Origin: RUG563 sp964549135
GTDB lineage: Bacteria > Bacillota > Clostridia > Christensenellales > Aristaeellaceae
Length of the DNA stretch: 64,000 nucleotides
NCBI GenBank assembly: GCA_964549135.1
Contig: CAZJUJ010000003.1
Location: forward strand, 1 to 64,000
Direction of reading: 5' to 3'
The notes beneath the pieces were generated by a model, which searched no databases, had not been told where the DNA came from, and saw nothing but the letters and a program-made list of their open reading frames with translations. The position numbers were made by a program, and so were the translations under genes. The stretch's first letter is position 1, and each line of letters begins with the position of its first letter. Shown piece after piece: positions 1 through 8,749 of the stretch.

Positions 1-61
1 GCTGAGTTGCTCTCTTGCCCGTGAACTATTTTGCGCATAATACTTGACAGTACCTCCCAAT

Positions 62-1396
62 TCATGTCCCGCCGCATGCATTGCGGATTCCCTTCCGATA
101 GAACAGCAGCGACAGCACCGTGGCTACCGACCAGCCGATAGGCCAGGCAAGCCAGATGCCCGTTGTGCCAAGGAAAACAGACAACGCCTTGGCAAGCACC
201 ACCCGAAGCGTCAGATCGGTAAAGGTGGCGATCATGAACTGCTTCATCATCTCCGCGCCGCGCAGCACGCCGTCTGCAGCGAGCTTGGCAGAAATAACGA
301 TATAAAACGGCGCAAGGATGGAAAGCAGCTCCAGGCCGGTTTCCATGGCCTCGCCCCCCGGATTATCAAGAAAGACGCTGAGCAGGGGCCTGCCCGCCAG
401 GAGATAGAGCGCCGCCAGGGGGATGGAAAGCATCCACACCAATTTAAGCCCGGCCCGGAAGCCCTCCCTGACCCGCTCCGGCTTTCCTGCGCCCAGATTC
501 TGGGCGGTGAAATTCGAAATGCCGTTGCCCAGGGTGGTAAGCGAGGTGACCACCAGATTATTCAGCTTGATTGCCGCCGAATAGCCCGCCATAACCGCTG
601 CGCCAAAGGAATTGATGATACCCTGAATGATGATATTGCCGATGGAAATGAAGCTTTGCTGCAGGATGCTGGGGATGGCCACAACGGCAATCTTTTTAAG
701 CAGCCGCCAGGAAAAGACAGCGGCCCGGCCGCCTGCCTCAATTCTGTTCAGGCGCGCAAAAACCACCAGCACGGCCAGCACGCAGCTGATGCCCTGGCAG
801 ATGAAGGTGGCCCAGGCCACCCCGGCTACGCCCATCTGAAAGGCGGTGACAAAGAGAATATCCATGGCAATATTGGAAATAGAAGAAAAAGCGAGAAAGA
901 CAAAGGGCGTTCTGGAATCGCCCAGAGCCGAAAAAATGCCGGTGGCGATATTATAGTAAAACACAAAGGGGAGACCCAGCATATAAATATCCAGATACAG
1001 CCGGGAATCGAATAGAAGATGCGCCGGGGTATTGATCAGGCACAATAGATCGGTGCAGAAAATCATGCCGATGGCCATCAGCACCGCGCAAAGCACGCCG
1101 CCCGCAATCAGGGTGGTATAGACGGCGGTCTTCATATCCCGATAGCTTTTCGCGCCGAAAAGCTGCGCCGTAATGACCGAGCAGCCGATATTGCAGCCAA
1201 AGGCAAAGGCGATAAAGATCAGGGTGATTTCATAGCCGTTGCCCACAGCCGCCAGGGCATCCTCGCCGATAAATTTCCCGGCCACAAAGCTATCGGCGAT
1301 GTTATAGAGCTGCTGAAAGATAATGCTGCCAAATAAGGGCAGGCAGAACCGCCATAAAACGGATGAGCATTTGCCAACCGTCAGATCCTTATTCAT
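62..1396 (-). CDS. MATE family efflux transporter
   Basis: A 444-residue, strongly hydrophobic protein consistent with the twelve membrane helices of the MATE (multi-antimicrobial extrusion) family. These are plasma-membrane antiporters that export cationic drugs or metabolites using Na+ or H+. The N-terminus (LFGSIIFQQLYNIADSFVAG) is the typical first helix of the family, and a similar pattern recurs halfway, as expected for the two-fold repeat. The ATG is preceded by GGGAGGG at suitable spacing. It has its own promoter at 1492-1520. The LysR gene upstream on the same strand is a plausible regulator, but that is inference from position. The substrate cannot be predicted. Confidence 0.93.
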   Translation of the reverse strand: MNKDLTVGKCSSVLWRFCLPLFGSIIFQQLYNIADSFVAGKFIGEDALAAVGNGYEITLIFIAFAFGCNIGCSVITAQLFGAKSYRDMKTAVYTTLIAGGVLCAVLMAIGMIFCTDLLCLINTPAHLLFDSRLYLDIYMLGLPFVFYYNIATGIFSALGDSRTPFVFLAFSSISNIAMDILFVTAFQMGVAGVAWATFICQGISCVLAVLVVFARLNRIEAGGRAAVFSWRLLKKIAVVAIPSILQQSFISIGNIIIQGIINSFGAAVMAGYSAAIKLNNLVVTSLTTLGNGISNFTAQNLGAGKPERVREGFRAGLKLVWMLSIPLAALYLLAGRPLLSVFLDNPGGEAMETGLELLSILAPFYIVISAKLAADGVLRGAEMMKQFMIATFTDLTLRVVLAKALSVFLGTTGIWLAWPIGWSVATVLSLLFYRKGIRNACGGT

Positions 1397-1491
1397 TCCA
1401 TTTCCCTCCCTGTTTCCTCATGGTGCGCGGCCTGCATCCGGCGTTCTTCCGAAGGGCGTGCCGCCCTGCGCTAAAATGCGCATGCTTTTTC

Positions 1492-1520
1492 ATTATAGCG
1501 CAAAAGCGGATATATGCCAA
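1492..1520 (-). promoter_or_regulatory. Promoter for the MATE gene
   Basis: On the minus strand TTGGCA (1515-1520) and TATAAT (1492-1497) are separated by 17 bp. Just upstream, two direct copies of AATGGATATT (near 1520 and 1548) could be operator half-sites. Confidence 0.6.
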
Positions 1521-1654
1521 ATGGATATTCTATTTGAATCATATAAAATGGATATTGCAGAGACGCCGATGAATGGAAAAATCGCAGCCCGAGCATCGCG
1601 GCAAAGAAGCTGACCGATATGCTCTGGGGCATAAAGGCGGAGTGAGATTTCCCT

Positions 1655-2554
1655 TCAGCTTCCGGAGCGGAGGATCTCCTGATAGACCTGCATGATATTC
1701 TCCAGAAAATCCATATGGGTAAAATCCTTGTGATAGACGATGCGTGTTTCCCGCACCATGCTGAGATTTTCGATGGGCAGCGCCACCAATTGGCCCTTGC
1801 GCAGTTCCCGGGCGCAGGCGCTTTTGGGCAGCACCGAAACGCCTAAATTCTTTCTGACCAGATCCTTGATGGTGGCGATGTTATCCACCTCCATGACGAT
1901 ATTATAGTTTTCCGGGGAATCATTGAGGCTGCGCAGCGTAGAATCAAAGAGGATACGGGTGGCCGAGGTGGGCAGCCGCAGAATCATCCGCTGGCGGCGC
2001 AGGGAATCCAGCGTAACCATGGCGTTGCGGGCCAGGGCGCTGGCAGGAGAGGTAATGCATACCAGATAATCCGTATCCAGCACCAGGGAATGAAAGGCCG
2101 CATCCCCGCTGCTGCCCTCCACAATGGCCAGATCCAATTCATAATTTTCCAGCATGCTATAAAGATTCCTTATGGTATCCGTGATAATCGTTATGGTAAA
2201 GCCATGGTTCATGCCGCTGCATTTGGCAAGCACCTCGGCGGTGATATTGCTTTCCGCCGTGTGGGTAACGCCTACCCGCAGGGCAATCTGCCGCCGCTCC
2301 TTATCCGATAGATCGGCGCGCATTTTTTCATAAAGCGCCATGATTCTGCGGGCATATTTCACCGCGATTTCGCCATCGCTTGTCAGCTTCAGCCCGCCCT
2401 TGCCCCGGATGAACAGCGCCGCCCCCAATTCATCCTCCAATTGGCTGATGTGATGGCTTACGGCTGGCTGGGTCAGGGAAAGAAGCTGGGCTGCTTTGGT
2501 GAAATTCTGGCAGTCTGCAACAGCCAGCAGGGTTTGAAGTTTGGGACTGATCAT
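1655..2554 (-). CDS. LysR family transcriptional regulator
   Basis: A 299-residue LysR-type regulator. The N-terminal winged helix-turn-helix (about residues 5-65) has the family pattern TKAAQLLSLTQPAVSHHISQ at 19-38. The remainder (about 90-290) is the effector-binding domain, which senses a small co-inducer. The start at 2554 is chosen because AGGGAGGG-like Shine-Dalgarno sequence (GGAGGG) sits 5 nt upstream; the reading frame continues eleven codons further but without a ribosome site. It is divergent from the antiporter and upstream of the MATE gene, so either may be its target. The ligand is unknown. Confidence 0.92.
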   Translation of the reverse strand: MISPKLQTLLAVADCQNFTKAAQLLSLTQPAVSHHISQLEDELGAALFIRGKGGLKLTSDGEIAVKYARRIMALYEKMRADLSDKERRQIALRVGVTHTAESNITAEVLAKCSGMNHGFTITIITDTIRNLYSMLENYELDLAIVEGSSGDAAFHSLVLDTDYLVCITSPASALARNAMVTLDSLRRQRMILRLPTSATRILFDSTLRSLNDSPENYNIVMEVDNIATIKDLVRKNLGVSVLPKSACARELRKGQLVALPIENLSMVRETRIVYHKDFTHMDFLENIMQVYQEILRSGS

Positions 2555-2599
2555 AGGCCCTCCATAAACTAAATTAATTGGATGCAAACAAAATATAAG

Positions 2600-2628
2600 T
2601 TTACATTATTTCAAAAGCAGTATATCAT
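2600..2628 (+). promoter_or_regulatory. Promoter for antiporter-mgtC operon
   Basis: TTTACA (2600-2605), a 17-bp spacer and TATCAT (2623-2628). Transcription would start near 2635, leaving a leader of about 145 nt before the antiporter start codon. Confidence 0.6.
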
Positions 2629-2664
2629 AAGAACGAAAAAATGACAACGCTCCAGAGACAGAAA

Positions 2665-2720
2665 AGAGAAAAAGCGGATGCGGCCTCTTCCTCCGCCTCG
2701 GCTTTTCTTTTTCCCATCTT
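2665..2720 (+). terminator. Terminator-like hairpin in the antiporter leader
   Basis: AAAAGC and GCGG pair with CCGC and GCTTTT across a 9-nt loop, with a partly paired 4-nt internal loop, followed by TTTTCTTTTT. The hairpin lies between the promoter and the start codon of the antiporter, where it would act as an attenuator if the leader RNA can refold. A ligand-binding fold is not evident. Confidence 0.45.
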
Positions 2721-2781
2721 TGGGCAAAAAACGGGGGAAAGGGGCGCATGCTTCCTTTCCTTCCCAAGAGAGGTGAACGCC

Positions 2782-4206
2782 ATGCTTGATTTTTTCAGAC
2801 CGGATGCATTTGCTTCAGGCGGCGCAGCTGCGATTATTATTTCCATCGCGCTGATGCTGTTTTTAGGCTTTCTGATGACGCGGCTGACCAAGAAAATGCA
2901 TCTGCCCAATGTAACGGCGTATATTGTGACCGGCATTCTGATGGGGCCCTATTGCCTGAATCTGATTCCGGAAACGGTGATCGAGGGGATGGATTTTCTT
3001 TCGGATATTGCACTTGCCTTTATTGCATTCAGCACGGGGGAATTTTTCCGCCTGTCCACGCTGCGGAAAAACGGCATGAAGGTGGTGGTCATTACCGTGC
3101 TGGAATCGCTGATGGCGACAATTGCGGTATTTATCGTTTGCTATTATCTGCTGCATGTGGATCTGGCATTTTCGATTGTGCTGTCGGCACTGGCGGCGGC
3201 CACCGCCCCTGCCTCCACGGTCATGACCATCCGCCAGACCGGCGCCCGCGGGGATTTTGTGGATACGCTGCTGCAGGTGGTGGCGCTGGATGATGTGGTG
3301 GGGCTGATCGCCTACAGCGTGGCCATTTCCCTTTCCATTGCTCTGAGCGCCGGGGAAAGCGCCCTGAATGCCGGGGATGTGATCGTGCCCATTGCGACGA
3401 ATCTGGCGGTTTTCCTGCTGGGCGGCGTATTTGGGCTGCTGCTTAAGCTGCTGATGCAGGGGCGATCCAACGATAACCGGCTGATCGTTTCCATTTCGCT
3501 GTTGTTTGCCTTCTGCGGCATCTGCGCCATAGCGGATGTATCGCCGCTGCTGGGCTGCATGTCCATGGGCACGGTCTATATCAATGCCACCAATGACAGC
3601 CAGCTTTTTAAGCAGCTCAATTATTTTACGCCGCCGGTTCTGCTTTTGTTTTTTGTTCGCTCCGGGCTTTCCTTCCGCCTGGATGCGCTGGTCAATTCCT
3701 CCGCTGCGGTGGGCAGCGTATCGCTGCTGACGGTGGGGATTGTCTATTTCCTCGTTCGGATTCTGGGCAAATATCTGGGGGCGTATCTTGGCTGCAGGCT
3801 GGTAAAAAAGCCAGGAAAGGTCTGCAATTATCTGGGGCTGGCCCTGATCCCTCAGGCGGGGGTAGCCATCGGCCTGGCGGTGCTGGGGGCAAGGGCGCTG
3901 GGAGGCGAAGCCGGCATTGCCCTGGAAACGGTGATTCTTTCCTCCAGCGTGCTGTATGAACTGGCGGGCCCGGCCTGCGCCAAGCTATCGCTGTATCTCT
4001 CTGGCTCCTATTCCGCCAAGCTTGAGGATCTTGTGCCCGAGGAAAGGGTGGCGCCGGAGGAGGCGCCGCCCAATGCCGTCGAAATGCTGATCCGCCGCAT
4101 TCAGGTGATTCAGCAGGAGCTGGATATAACCGCCCCCTCAGAGGAGGAACAGGCCTTTCAGGAGGCGGCGGAGGAATACTACAATTTTCATTACAGGAGG
4201 AGATAA
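2782..4206 (+). CDS. Cation:proton antiporter (CPA2-type)
   Basis: A 474-residue membrane protein of the Na+/H+ exchanger superfamily (PF00999), which exchanges monovalent cations for protons across the plasma membrane. About a dozen hydrophobic helices are visible, and the family's acidic pair is present as D170-D171 in ALDDVVGL. The last ~60 residues are a charged cytosolic tail without an obvious RCK/TrkA-N domain. I start it at 2782, where AGAGAGGTG precedes the ATG; the frame is open for 47 further codons upstream but these overlap the leader hairpin and look non-coding. The mgtC-like gene follows after 3 nt, so the two are co-translated. The ion (Na+ or K+) is uncertain. Confidence 0.9.
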   Translation: MLDFFRPDAFASGGAAAIIISIALMLFLGFLMTRLTKKMHLPNVTAYIVTGILMGPYCLNLIPETVIEGMDFLSDIALAFIAFSTGEFFRLSTLRKNGMKVVVITVLESLMATIAVFIVCYYLLHVDLAFSIVLSALAAATAPASTVMTIRQTGARGDFVDTLLQVVALDDVVGLIAYSVAISLSIALSAGESALNAGDVIVPIATNLAVFLLGGVFGLLLKLLMQGRSNDNRLIVSISLLFAFCGICAIADVSPLLGCMSMGTVYINATNDSQLFKQLNYFTPPVLLLFFVRSGLSFRLDALVNSSAAVGSVSLLTVGIVYFLVRILGKYLGAYLGCRLVKKPGKVCNYLGLALIPQAGVAIGLAVLGARALGGEAGIALETVILSSSVLYELAGPACAKLSLYLSGSYSAKLEDLVPEERVAPEEAPPNAVEMLIRRIQVIQQELDITAPSEEEQAFQEAAEEYYNFHYRRR

Positions 4207-4209
4207 ATC

Positions 4210-4926
4210 ATGCAGGATAGCATCGCTTTGCTTTTAGGCCCCTGGTCTGCGGGGTTGAATACCGCATCGGTGGCCCTGCGGCTGGCGCTTTCCATGGTCA
4301 TATCCGCCATGATCGGCTATGAGCGCTCCAGCAAGCGGCATTCCGCCGGGCTGCGTACCTTCATCATCGTTTCTCTGGCTTCCACCACGGCGGCCATTCT
4401 GGAGGCCTATTTCTTTACCCTGGGCGCATCCTCGCCCTGGCTTTCGGCAGCGGTGATTATCGGCGTTGCCATGCTTTCCGGGTATTCCATTTTCTTTAGC
4501 TCCAAGGGGCAGATCAAGGGGCTGACCACCTCTGCCGGGCTCTGGGGCTGCGGCATCATCGGCATTGCGGTGGGGCTTGGGCTGTATACGGCGGCGCTGC
4601 TTGCCTGGCTGGCGCTTTTGTGCAGCCTTTCTCTCTTCCCGGTGATCGAACGATACCTCAAGGATAAATCCAATCATTTTGAAGTGCATCTGGAGCTGAA
4701 AAGCAAGGGCGATCTGCAGCATTTTACTGCCACCATCCGCCGCCTGGGCATGCGGATCGACGATATTGAGCTGAATCCCGCCTATCTCAATTCCGGTCTC
4801 AGCGTGTATACCGTTTCCTTTACCATCAGCAGCCAGGAACTGAAAAAATATAAATGCCATCGGGAGATCATCGAGGCGCTGCGCTCCCTGGATTACATTG
4901 CCTATATTGAAGAAATCGGCGGATAG
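4210..4926 (+). CDS. MgtC/SapB family membrane protein
   Basis: A 238-residue protein. The first ~150 residues form about five membrane helices with the MgtC signature (MIGYERSSKRHSAGLRT near residue 35). The C-terminal ~85 residues form a soluble, ACT-like alpha/beta domain ending at IAYIEEIGG. In other bacteria MgtC-like proteins affect growth in low Mg2+ and membrane ATPase activity; the exact role of this branch is not known. It is joined to the antiporter gene upstream (3-nt gap, GGAGGAG ribosome site), which suggests a shared role in ion homeostasis. Confidence 0.88.
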   Translation: MQDSIALLLGPWSAGLNTASVALRLALSMVISAMIGYERSSKRHSAGLRTFIIVSLASTTAAILEAYFFTLGASSPWLSAAVIIGVAMLSGYSIFFSSKGQIKGLTTSAGLWGCGIIGIAVGLGLYTAALLAWLALLCSLSLFPVIERYLKDKSNHFEVHLELKSKGDLQHFTATIRRLGMRIDDIELNPAYLNSGLSVYTVSFTISSQELKKYKCHREIIEALRSLDYIAYIEEIGG

Positions 4927-4973
4927 GGCAGGGAAACGGAATATATTGCAGGTGGAACCGTTTTTTCGACAAC

Positions 4974-5007
4974 AAAAGCGGAACGGCAAAGACGCCGCCC
5001 CGCTTTC
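4974..5007 (-). terminator. Terminator at the convergent mgtC-like/permease ends
   Basis: AAAGCGG pairs with CCGCTTT, with inner CGGC/GCCG. On the minus strand it is followed by a T-rich run, so it ends the sugar-transporter operon and may also stop the antiporter-mgtC transcript. Confidence 0.7.
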
Positions 5008-5021
5008 ATGGCATGATTGGA

Positions 5022-5918
5022 TTATTCCTTGACGCTGCCGCGCACCAGACCCTTGGCAAAATACTTTTGCAGGAAGGGATACACGCAGAGAATGGGCAGC
5101 ATGGTCAAAAAGATTTTTGCGCCGTTTGCCGCATCGGCAGAGGTCATGGCCTCCACATCCTCGATATTGGTAAGCTCGATGGAGCTATCCACGATGACGA
5201 TGGAGCGCAGATAGGTCTGCAGGGGCTTGAGCGTTTCATCCCGGATGTAGATGGAGCCATCAAACCAGGCATTCCAGTGGGCCATGACAATGAAGAGCGA
5301 AATCGTGGCGATGGAGGGCAGGCACAGCGGCAGAATCACCCGGAAAAGCACCTTGAAATGATTCGCACCGTCAATGAAGGCCGATTCCTGCAGCGCATCG
5401 GGCAGCGCCTTAATGAAATTCATCATCAGGATGATATTATAGGTGCTGATGGCGCAGGGCAGGATAAGGGCCCAGAAGCTATTGATCAGCCCCACTTCGC
5501 TGACCACGATATAGGTAGGGATCATGCCGCCGTTAAAGACCATGGCGATCATGAAGTAGACCACGATATACTTTCGGGCGGGGAAGGTAGCCTGGCGCTG
5601 GGCCAGGGGATAGGCCGCCAGCACCGTCAGCACAATGGATACCGCCCAGCCGATGATGGCGCGCATGAAGGTGACCCCATAGGAGCGGAAAAACTGGGCG
5701 TCGCGCATGACGATGGCATAATTTTCGGTGGTGAAGCCAAGGGGCCAGAGCGTAACGTGACCGGCCATGACCTCATATTTATTGGAAAACGAGAGCGCCA
5801 GAATGTGAATGACAGGAATCAGGCAGATGATGCCGATTGCGATGCAAAGCACATAGTTGAACACCTGGAAGACCCGGCGGGCAGGGGTTGCCTTAATGGC
5901 ATTGAGATTGCTGGCCAT
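5022..5918 (-). CDS. Carbohydrate ABC transporter permease (LplC/YtcP type)
   Basis: A 298-residue inner-membrane subunit of a CUT1 sugar importer, with six predicted helices. The cytoplasmic EAA loop, which docks on the ATPase, is ALQESAFIDGANHFKVLF at about 190-207. The long C-terminus ending in ...AKGLVRGSVKE is typical of the LplC/YtcP group that handles oligosaccharides such as aldouronates. It is third in the order binding protein, LplB-like permease, LplC-like permease. No ATPase gene is present here, so the energising MsmK/MsmX-type subunit must be encoded elsewhere, which is usual for this group. GGAGGTG lies upstream of the ATG. Confidence 0.95.
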   Translation of the reverse strand: MASNLNAIKATPARRVFQVFNYVLCIAIGIICLIPVIHILALSFSNKYEVMAGHVTLWPLGFTTENYAIVMRDAQFFRSYGVTFMRAIIGWAVSIVLTVLAAYPLAQRQATFPARKYIVVYFMIAMVFNGGMIPTYIVVSEVGLINSFWALILPCAISTYNIILMMNFIKALPDALQESAFIDGANHFKVLFRVILPLCLPSIATISLFIVMAHWNAWFDGSIYIRDETLKPLQTYLRSIVIVDSSIELTNIEDVEAMTSADAANGAKIFLTMLPILCVYPFLQKYFAKGLVRGSVKE

Positions 5919-5932
5919 GCTTTTGCACCTCC

Positions 5933-6880
5933 TTAGAATACATGATAGCCGCTGAGCTTATAGGCCGCCTTATAGCTGATGAGGATCAGCGCACCGGAAA
6001 TGACGCTCTTAAACAGGCTGGCCGCCGAACTCAGGCCATACTGACCGGTGCCGAAGGCGGTGCGGTATACCATGGTATCCAGGATATCGCCCGTTTCATA
6101 GACGGCGGAGGAATACATATTGTATACCTGATCAAAGCCGGCATTGAGTACATTGCCCACGGCCAGGCAGCTCATGAGGATAATGGTGGGCGTAATGGAG
6201 GGCAGCGTGACATGCAGCATCTGCTTCCAATGGCCCGCGCCATCGATGGAGGCCGCCTCGTAAAGATCCTGATTGACGCCGGATACGGCAGCCAGGTAAA
6301 CAATGGTGGCATAGCCGAATTCCTTCCAGAGGTTGGTAATGATGAGGGTGAACTGGAACCATTTATTATCGCCCATGAAGATGATCGGCTGGATGCCCAG
6401 GGCGCGCAGCATCTGATTGACAAGGCCATTGCCGCTGAGCAGCTTGGCAAAAATACCGGCCAGCAGCACCCAGCTGACGAAATGGGGGAGATAGATAAAG
6501 GTCTGCACCGTCTTTTTTACCCGCTGATGGCCCATTTCATTGAGCAGAATGGTAAAGCAGACGGGCACCAGAATATTCAGCACGATTTTCCACAGGGAAA
6601 TGACGATGGTGTTTTTCAGCGCATTCCAGAAGCCGGGCATGGTAAAGAGAACATCGAAATTTTTCAGTCCAATCCATTTGGAGCCGAAAATGCCCTTGGC
6701 AGGCAGATATTTGAGGAATGCAATGCTGACCCCCGCCATGGGAAGATAATTGAACACGAAGAGAAACAGCATGGGCAGCGCCAGCAGGATATACAGCGGG
6801 TAATCCATTTTCAGCCTGCGCTTGGAAAGGATGCGATCGGTTTTCCGGCAGCTTTTCTTTTTGATGGGAACGGTTGACAT
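5933..6880 (-). CDS. Carbohydrate ABC transporter permease (LplB type)
   Basis: A 315-residue CUT1 permease that pairs with the LplC-like subunit downstream (14-nt gap). The basic N-terminus (KKKSCRKTDRILSKRRLKMD) precedes six hydrophobic helices. The EAA loop is YEAASIDGAGHWKQMLHVTL, about residue 225. GGAGGGATTCCCCT precedes the ATG. Together with the binding protein and a shared ATPase encoded elsewhere it would import an oligosaccharide; the sugar is not predictable from these subunits. Confidence 0.95.
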   Translation of the reverse strand: MSTVPIKKKSCRKTDRILSKRRLKMDYPLYILLALPMLFLFVFNYLPMAGVSIAFLKYLPAKGIFGSKWIGLKNFDVLFTMPGFWNALKNTIVISLWKIVLNILVPVCFTILLNEMGHQRVKKTVQTFIYLPHFVSWVLLAGIFAKLLSGNGLVNQMLRALGIQPIIFMGDNKWFQFTLIITNLWKEFGYATIVYLAAVSGVNQDLYEAASIDGAGHWKQMLHVTLPSITPTIILMSCLAVGNVLNAGFDQVYNMYSSAVYETGDILDTMVYRTAFGTGQYGLSSAASLFKSVISGALILISYKAAYKLSGYHVF

Positions 6881-6937
6881 AGGGGAATCCCTCCTTGGGT
6901 TGAGGATAGAACGTCGCCTGACGCAGGAAAATTCAAA

Positions 6938-6964
6938 GGGGCTGCCGCCTGTTGCGGCAGCCCC
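6938..6964 (-). promoter_or_regulatory. Perfect hairpin between binding-protein and permease genes
   Basis: An 11-bp perfect stem (GGGGCTGCCGC / GCGGCAGCCCC) with a 5-nt loop, 20 bp after the binding-protein stop codon. The following T-rich stretch is broken (TTTGAATTTT), so it looks like a partial terminator or mRNA-stabilising hairpin. Such hairpins let the binding protein be made in excess over the permeases. Confidence 0.6.
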
Positions 6965-6984
6965 GGGATAGCGCTGGGGTGAAA

Positions 6985-8574
6985 TTATTTATTGGAAGCG
7001 TAGTAGTCATTCACTTCTTCGGTGATGGCCTGGCCGCCGGTGGCATACCACTGCTCCACGGCCTTTTCATAGACGGAGATATCCTCGCCCATGACGACCT
7101 TATACATGGCGCTGACCAGGGCTTCATTGATGTTGCTCAGGTACAGGGTCATATTTTCGGTGGTGGGGCCGGCGTATTCGGGGATCAGGTGACCGCCCTT
7201 ATTCAGCGCATCCAGCACGGGATAGGCCTGGGTCATGACGCGGCCAAAGCCCACCTGATCGCGCTGCCCGGCCTCACCCTGCAGCAGGCGCTGATAATTG
7301 GCATTGGAGAAGGAGCTGACCTCGGTCAGGCCCGCGGCCTTGCCCGCCAGGCATTCTTCCATGCGCATGAAATCCTGGGTGGGATAGCCGGTATTGCGGA
7401 AGATGCGGAAATCCCAGATAGGATAGCCATCCTCGGCCAGATAATACTTGCTGCTTTCCTCGGCGGTGCCCTCATAATACATATGCAGTTCCAGCTCCAT
7501 CATCTTGAAGATGGCTTCGGGATGCGCGCATTCGCTGTTGACCACCACGAAGGAATTGATGGTGGCGTTGGTCCACTGGTCTACATCCTCGCCGGTGAGG
7601 GTGGGGATGCGCACGGCGATCCAATCGGCCTCGGGATCATTCACGTTGGAGGTCTTGATATCGGTGGCGCCCAGCCAGCCCTCGCCAAAGACCATACCGA
7701 TGCGGCCATTGGCCATATCCTCGGTAATCACCTTGGTATCGGAAACGGCGATATCCTTGCTCAGATAGCCCTTCTTATACATTTCCTGCATCGCCAGCAG
7801 GGCTTCCTTCACATGCACGGTATCAACGCCGGAATTGATATAGCTGCCATCTTCCTGCCCAAGCCAGATGTTGCCGCTGAAGGGCGTGCCGTAGGCCGCA
7901 AAAATGGGAGCGAAGGGGGAGGATTTGGAGCCCCAGGCGTAGGTGTTATCCCCGCCAAGGCCGGCATCCAGGAAGGCCTGGGCCACGTTCATCAGATCCT
8001 CGATGGTCTTGGGGGCTTCCATATTGACCTTGTTCAGCCAATCCTGGCGGATCCAAAGCACCTGAGAGGAATTGAAGGAATTGGTCAGGATGGGGAAGCC
8101 CAGCAGTTCGCCTTCCCACATGCCGGTTTCCAGGCAGCCATTCCAGGCATTGATGGCTTTGCCGATGAGGTTCTTCTGGGTGTAGCCCTCCCAGGCGTCG
8201 GTCAGATCCTGCAGCACCTCATTTTCGGCCAGCACATAGAACATGTCCTTGCTAACGATCATCACATCGGGCAGATCGCCGGAGGCCATGCCGGTATTGA
8301 GCCGGGCGTTGAGGGCGGTGGAATCCTCCGCGATTTCACGGACGACCTCGATATTGAGGTAATCCCTGTAGGCGGAAATCCAGGCGTTTTCATGGGCAGA
8401 TTTGCGGTCGGGGTTATTGATGTCATACTCGGTGGAATCCACCTTCTGATCGGTGGTCAGGAAGGATACGGTGACGGGCTCCTCATACTTGCCATAATCG
8501 ATTTCCTCGCCCATCGCGAAGGCGGGAATCATCATAGCCAGAACCAGGAAAAGGGCCAGAATTTTACGGGTCAT
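6985..8574 (-). CDS. Extracellular solute-binding protein of the sugar importer
   Basis: A 529-residue binding protein of the large LplA-like group (family 1 solute-binding fold). The start is at 8574, where GGAGACC precedes the ATG. The N-terminus has a signal peptide of about 20 residues ending AFA. There is no lipobox cysteine after it, which is unusual for a Gram-positive binding protein; anchoring by the uncleaved signal, or release, are both possible. It captures the sugar outside the membrane and delivers it to the two permeases encoded downstream. It is divergent from the YesM/YesN genes, which very likely control it. Confidence 0.93.
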   Translation of the reverse strand: MTRKILALFLVLAMMIPAFAMGEEIDYGKYEEPVTVSFLTTDQKVDSTEYDINNPDRKSAHENAWISAYRDYLNIEVVREIAEDSTALNARLNTGMASGDLPDVMIVSKDMFYVLAENEVLQDLTDAWEGYTQKNLIGKAINAWNGCLETGMWEGELLGFPILTNSFNSSQVLWIRQDWLNKVNMEAPKTIEDLMNVAQAFLDAGLGGDNTYAWGSKSSPFAPIFAAYGTPFSGNIWLGQEDGSYINSGVDTVHVKEALLAMQEMYKKGYLSKDIAVSDTKVITEDMANGRIGMVFGEGWLGATDIKTSNVNDPEADWIAVRIPTLTGEDVDQWTNATINSFVVVNSECAHPEAIFKMMELELHMYYEGTAEESSKYYLAEDGYPIWDFRIFRNTGYPTQDFMRMEECLAGKAAGLTEVSSFSNANYQRLLQGEAGQRDQVGFGRVMTQAYPVLDALNKGGHLIPEYAGPTTENMTLYLSNINEALVSAMYKVVMGEDISVYEKAVEQWYATGGQAITEEVNDYYASNK

Positions 8575-8608
8575 TGCAAGGTCTCCTTTCAAATTTTTTG
8601 TTAACTTG

Positions 8609-8644
8609 ATTATATCAGACAATTCTGCATCTGAAAATTCAGAT
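8609..8644 (-). promoter_or_regulatory. Promoter and 16-bp palindromic operator of the sugar-uptake operon
   Basis: A minus-strand TATAAT lies at 8609-8614. The expected -35 position, 17 bp away, falls inside a perfect palindrome ATCTGAAAATTCAGAT (8629-8644), and no good -35 hexamer is present. An activator or repressor site is likely; the adjacent YesN-type regulator is the natural candidate, though AraC sites are often direct repeats. Confidence 0.5.
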
Positions 8645-8749
8645 TTTCATGCGAAAAGACAGATTTTTTTACCCAAGCATTTACAAAACAGCCAATATGA
8701 TATATAAATAATATATACGGTAATTTTTTATGGCTGCGGAGGGGTTCCC

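Noticed and set aside
6952..8604. 550-codon frame antisense to the solute-binding protein
   Set aside because: Gly/Ile/His-rich mirror of a real gene; no recognisable domain.
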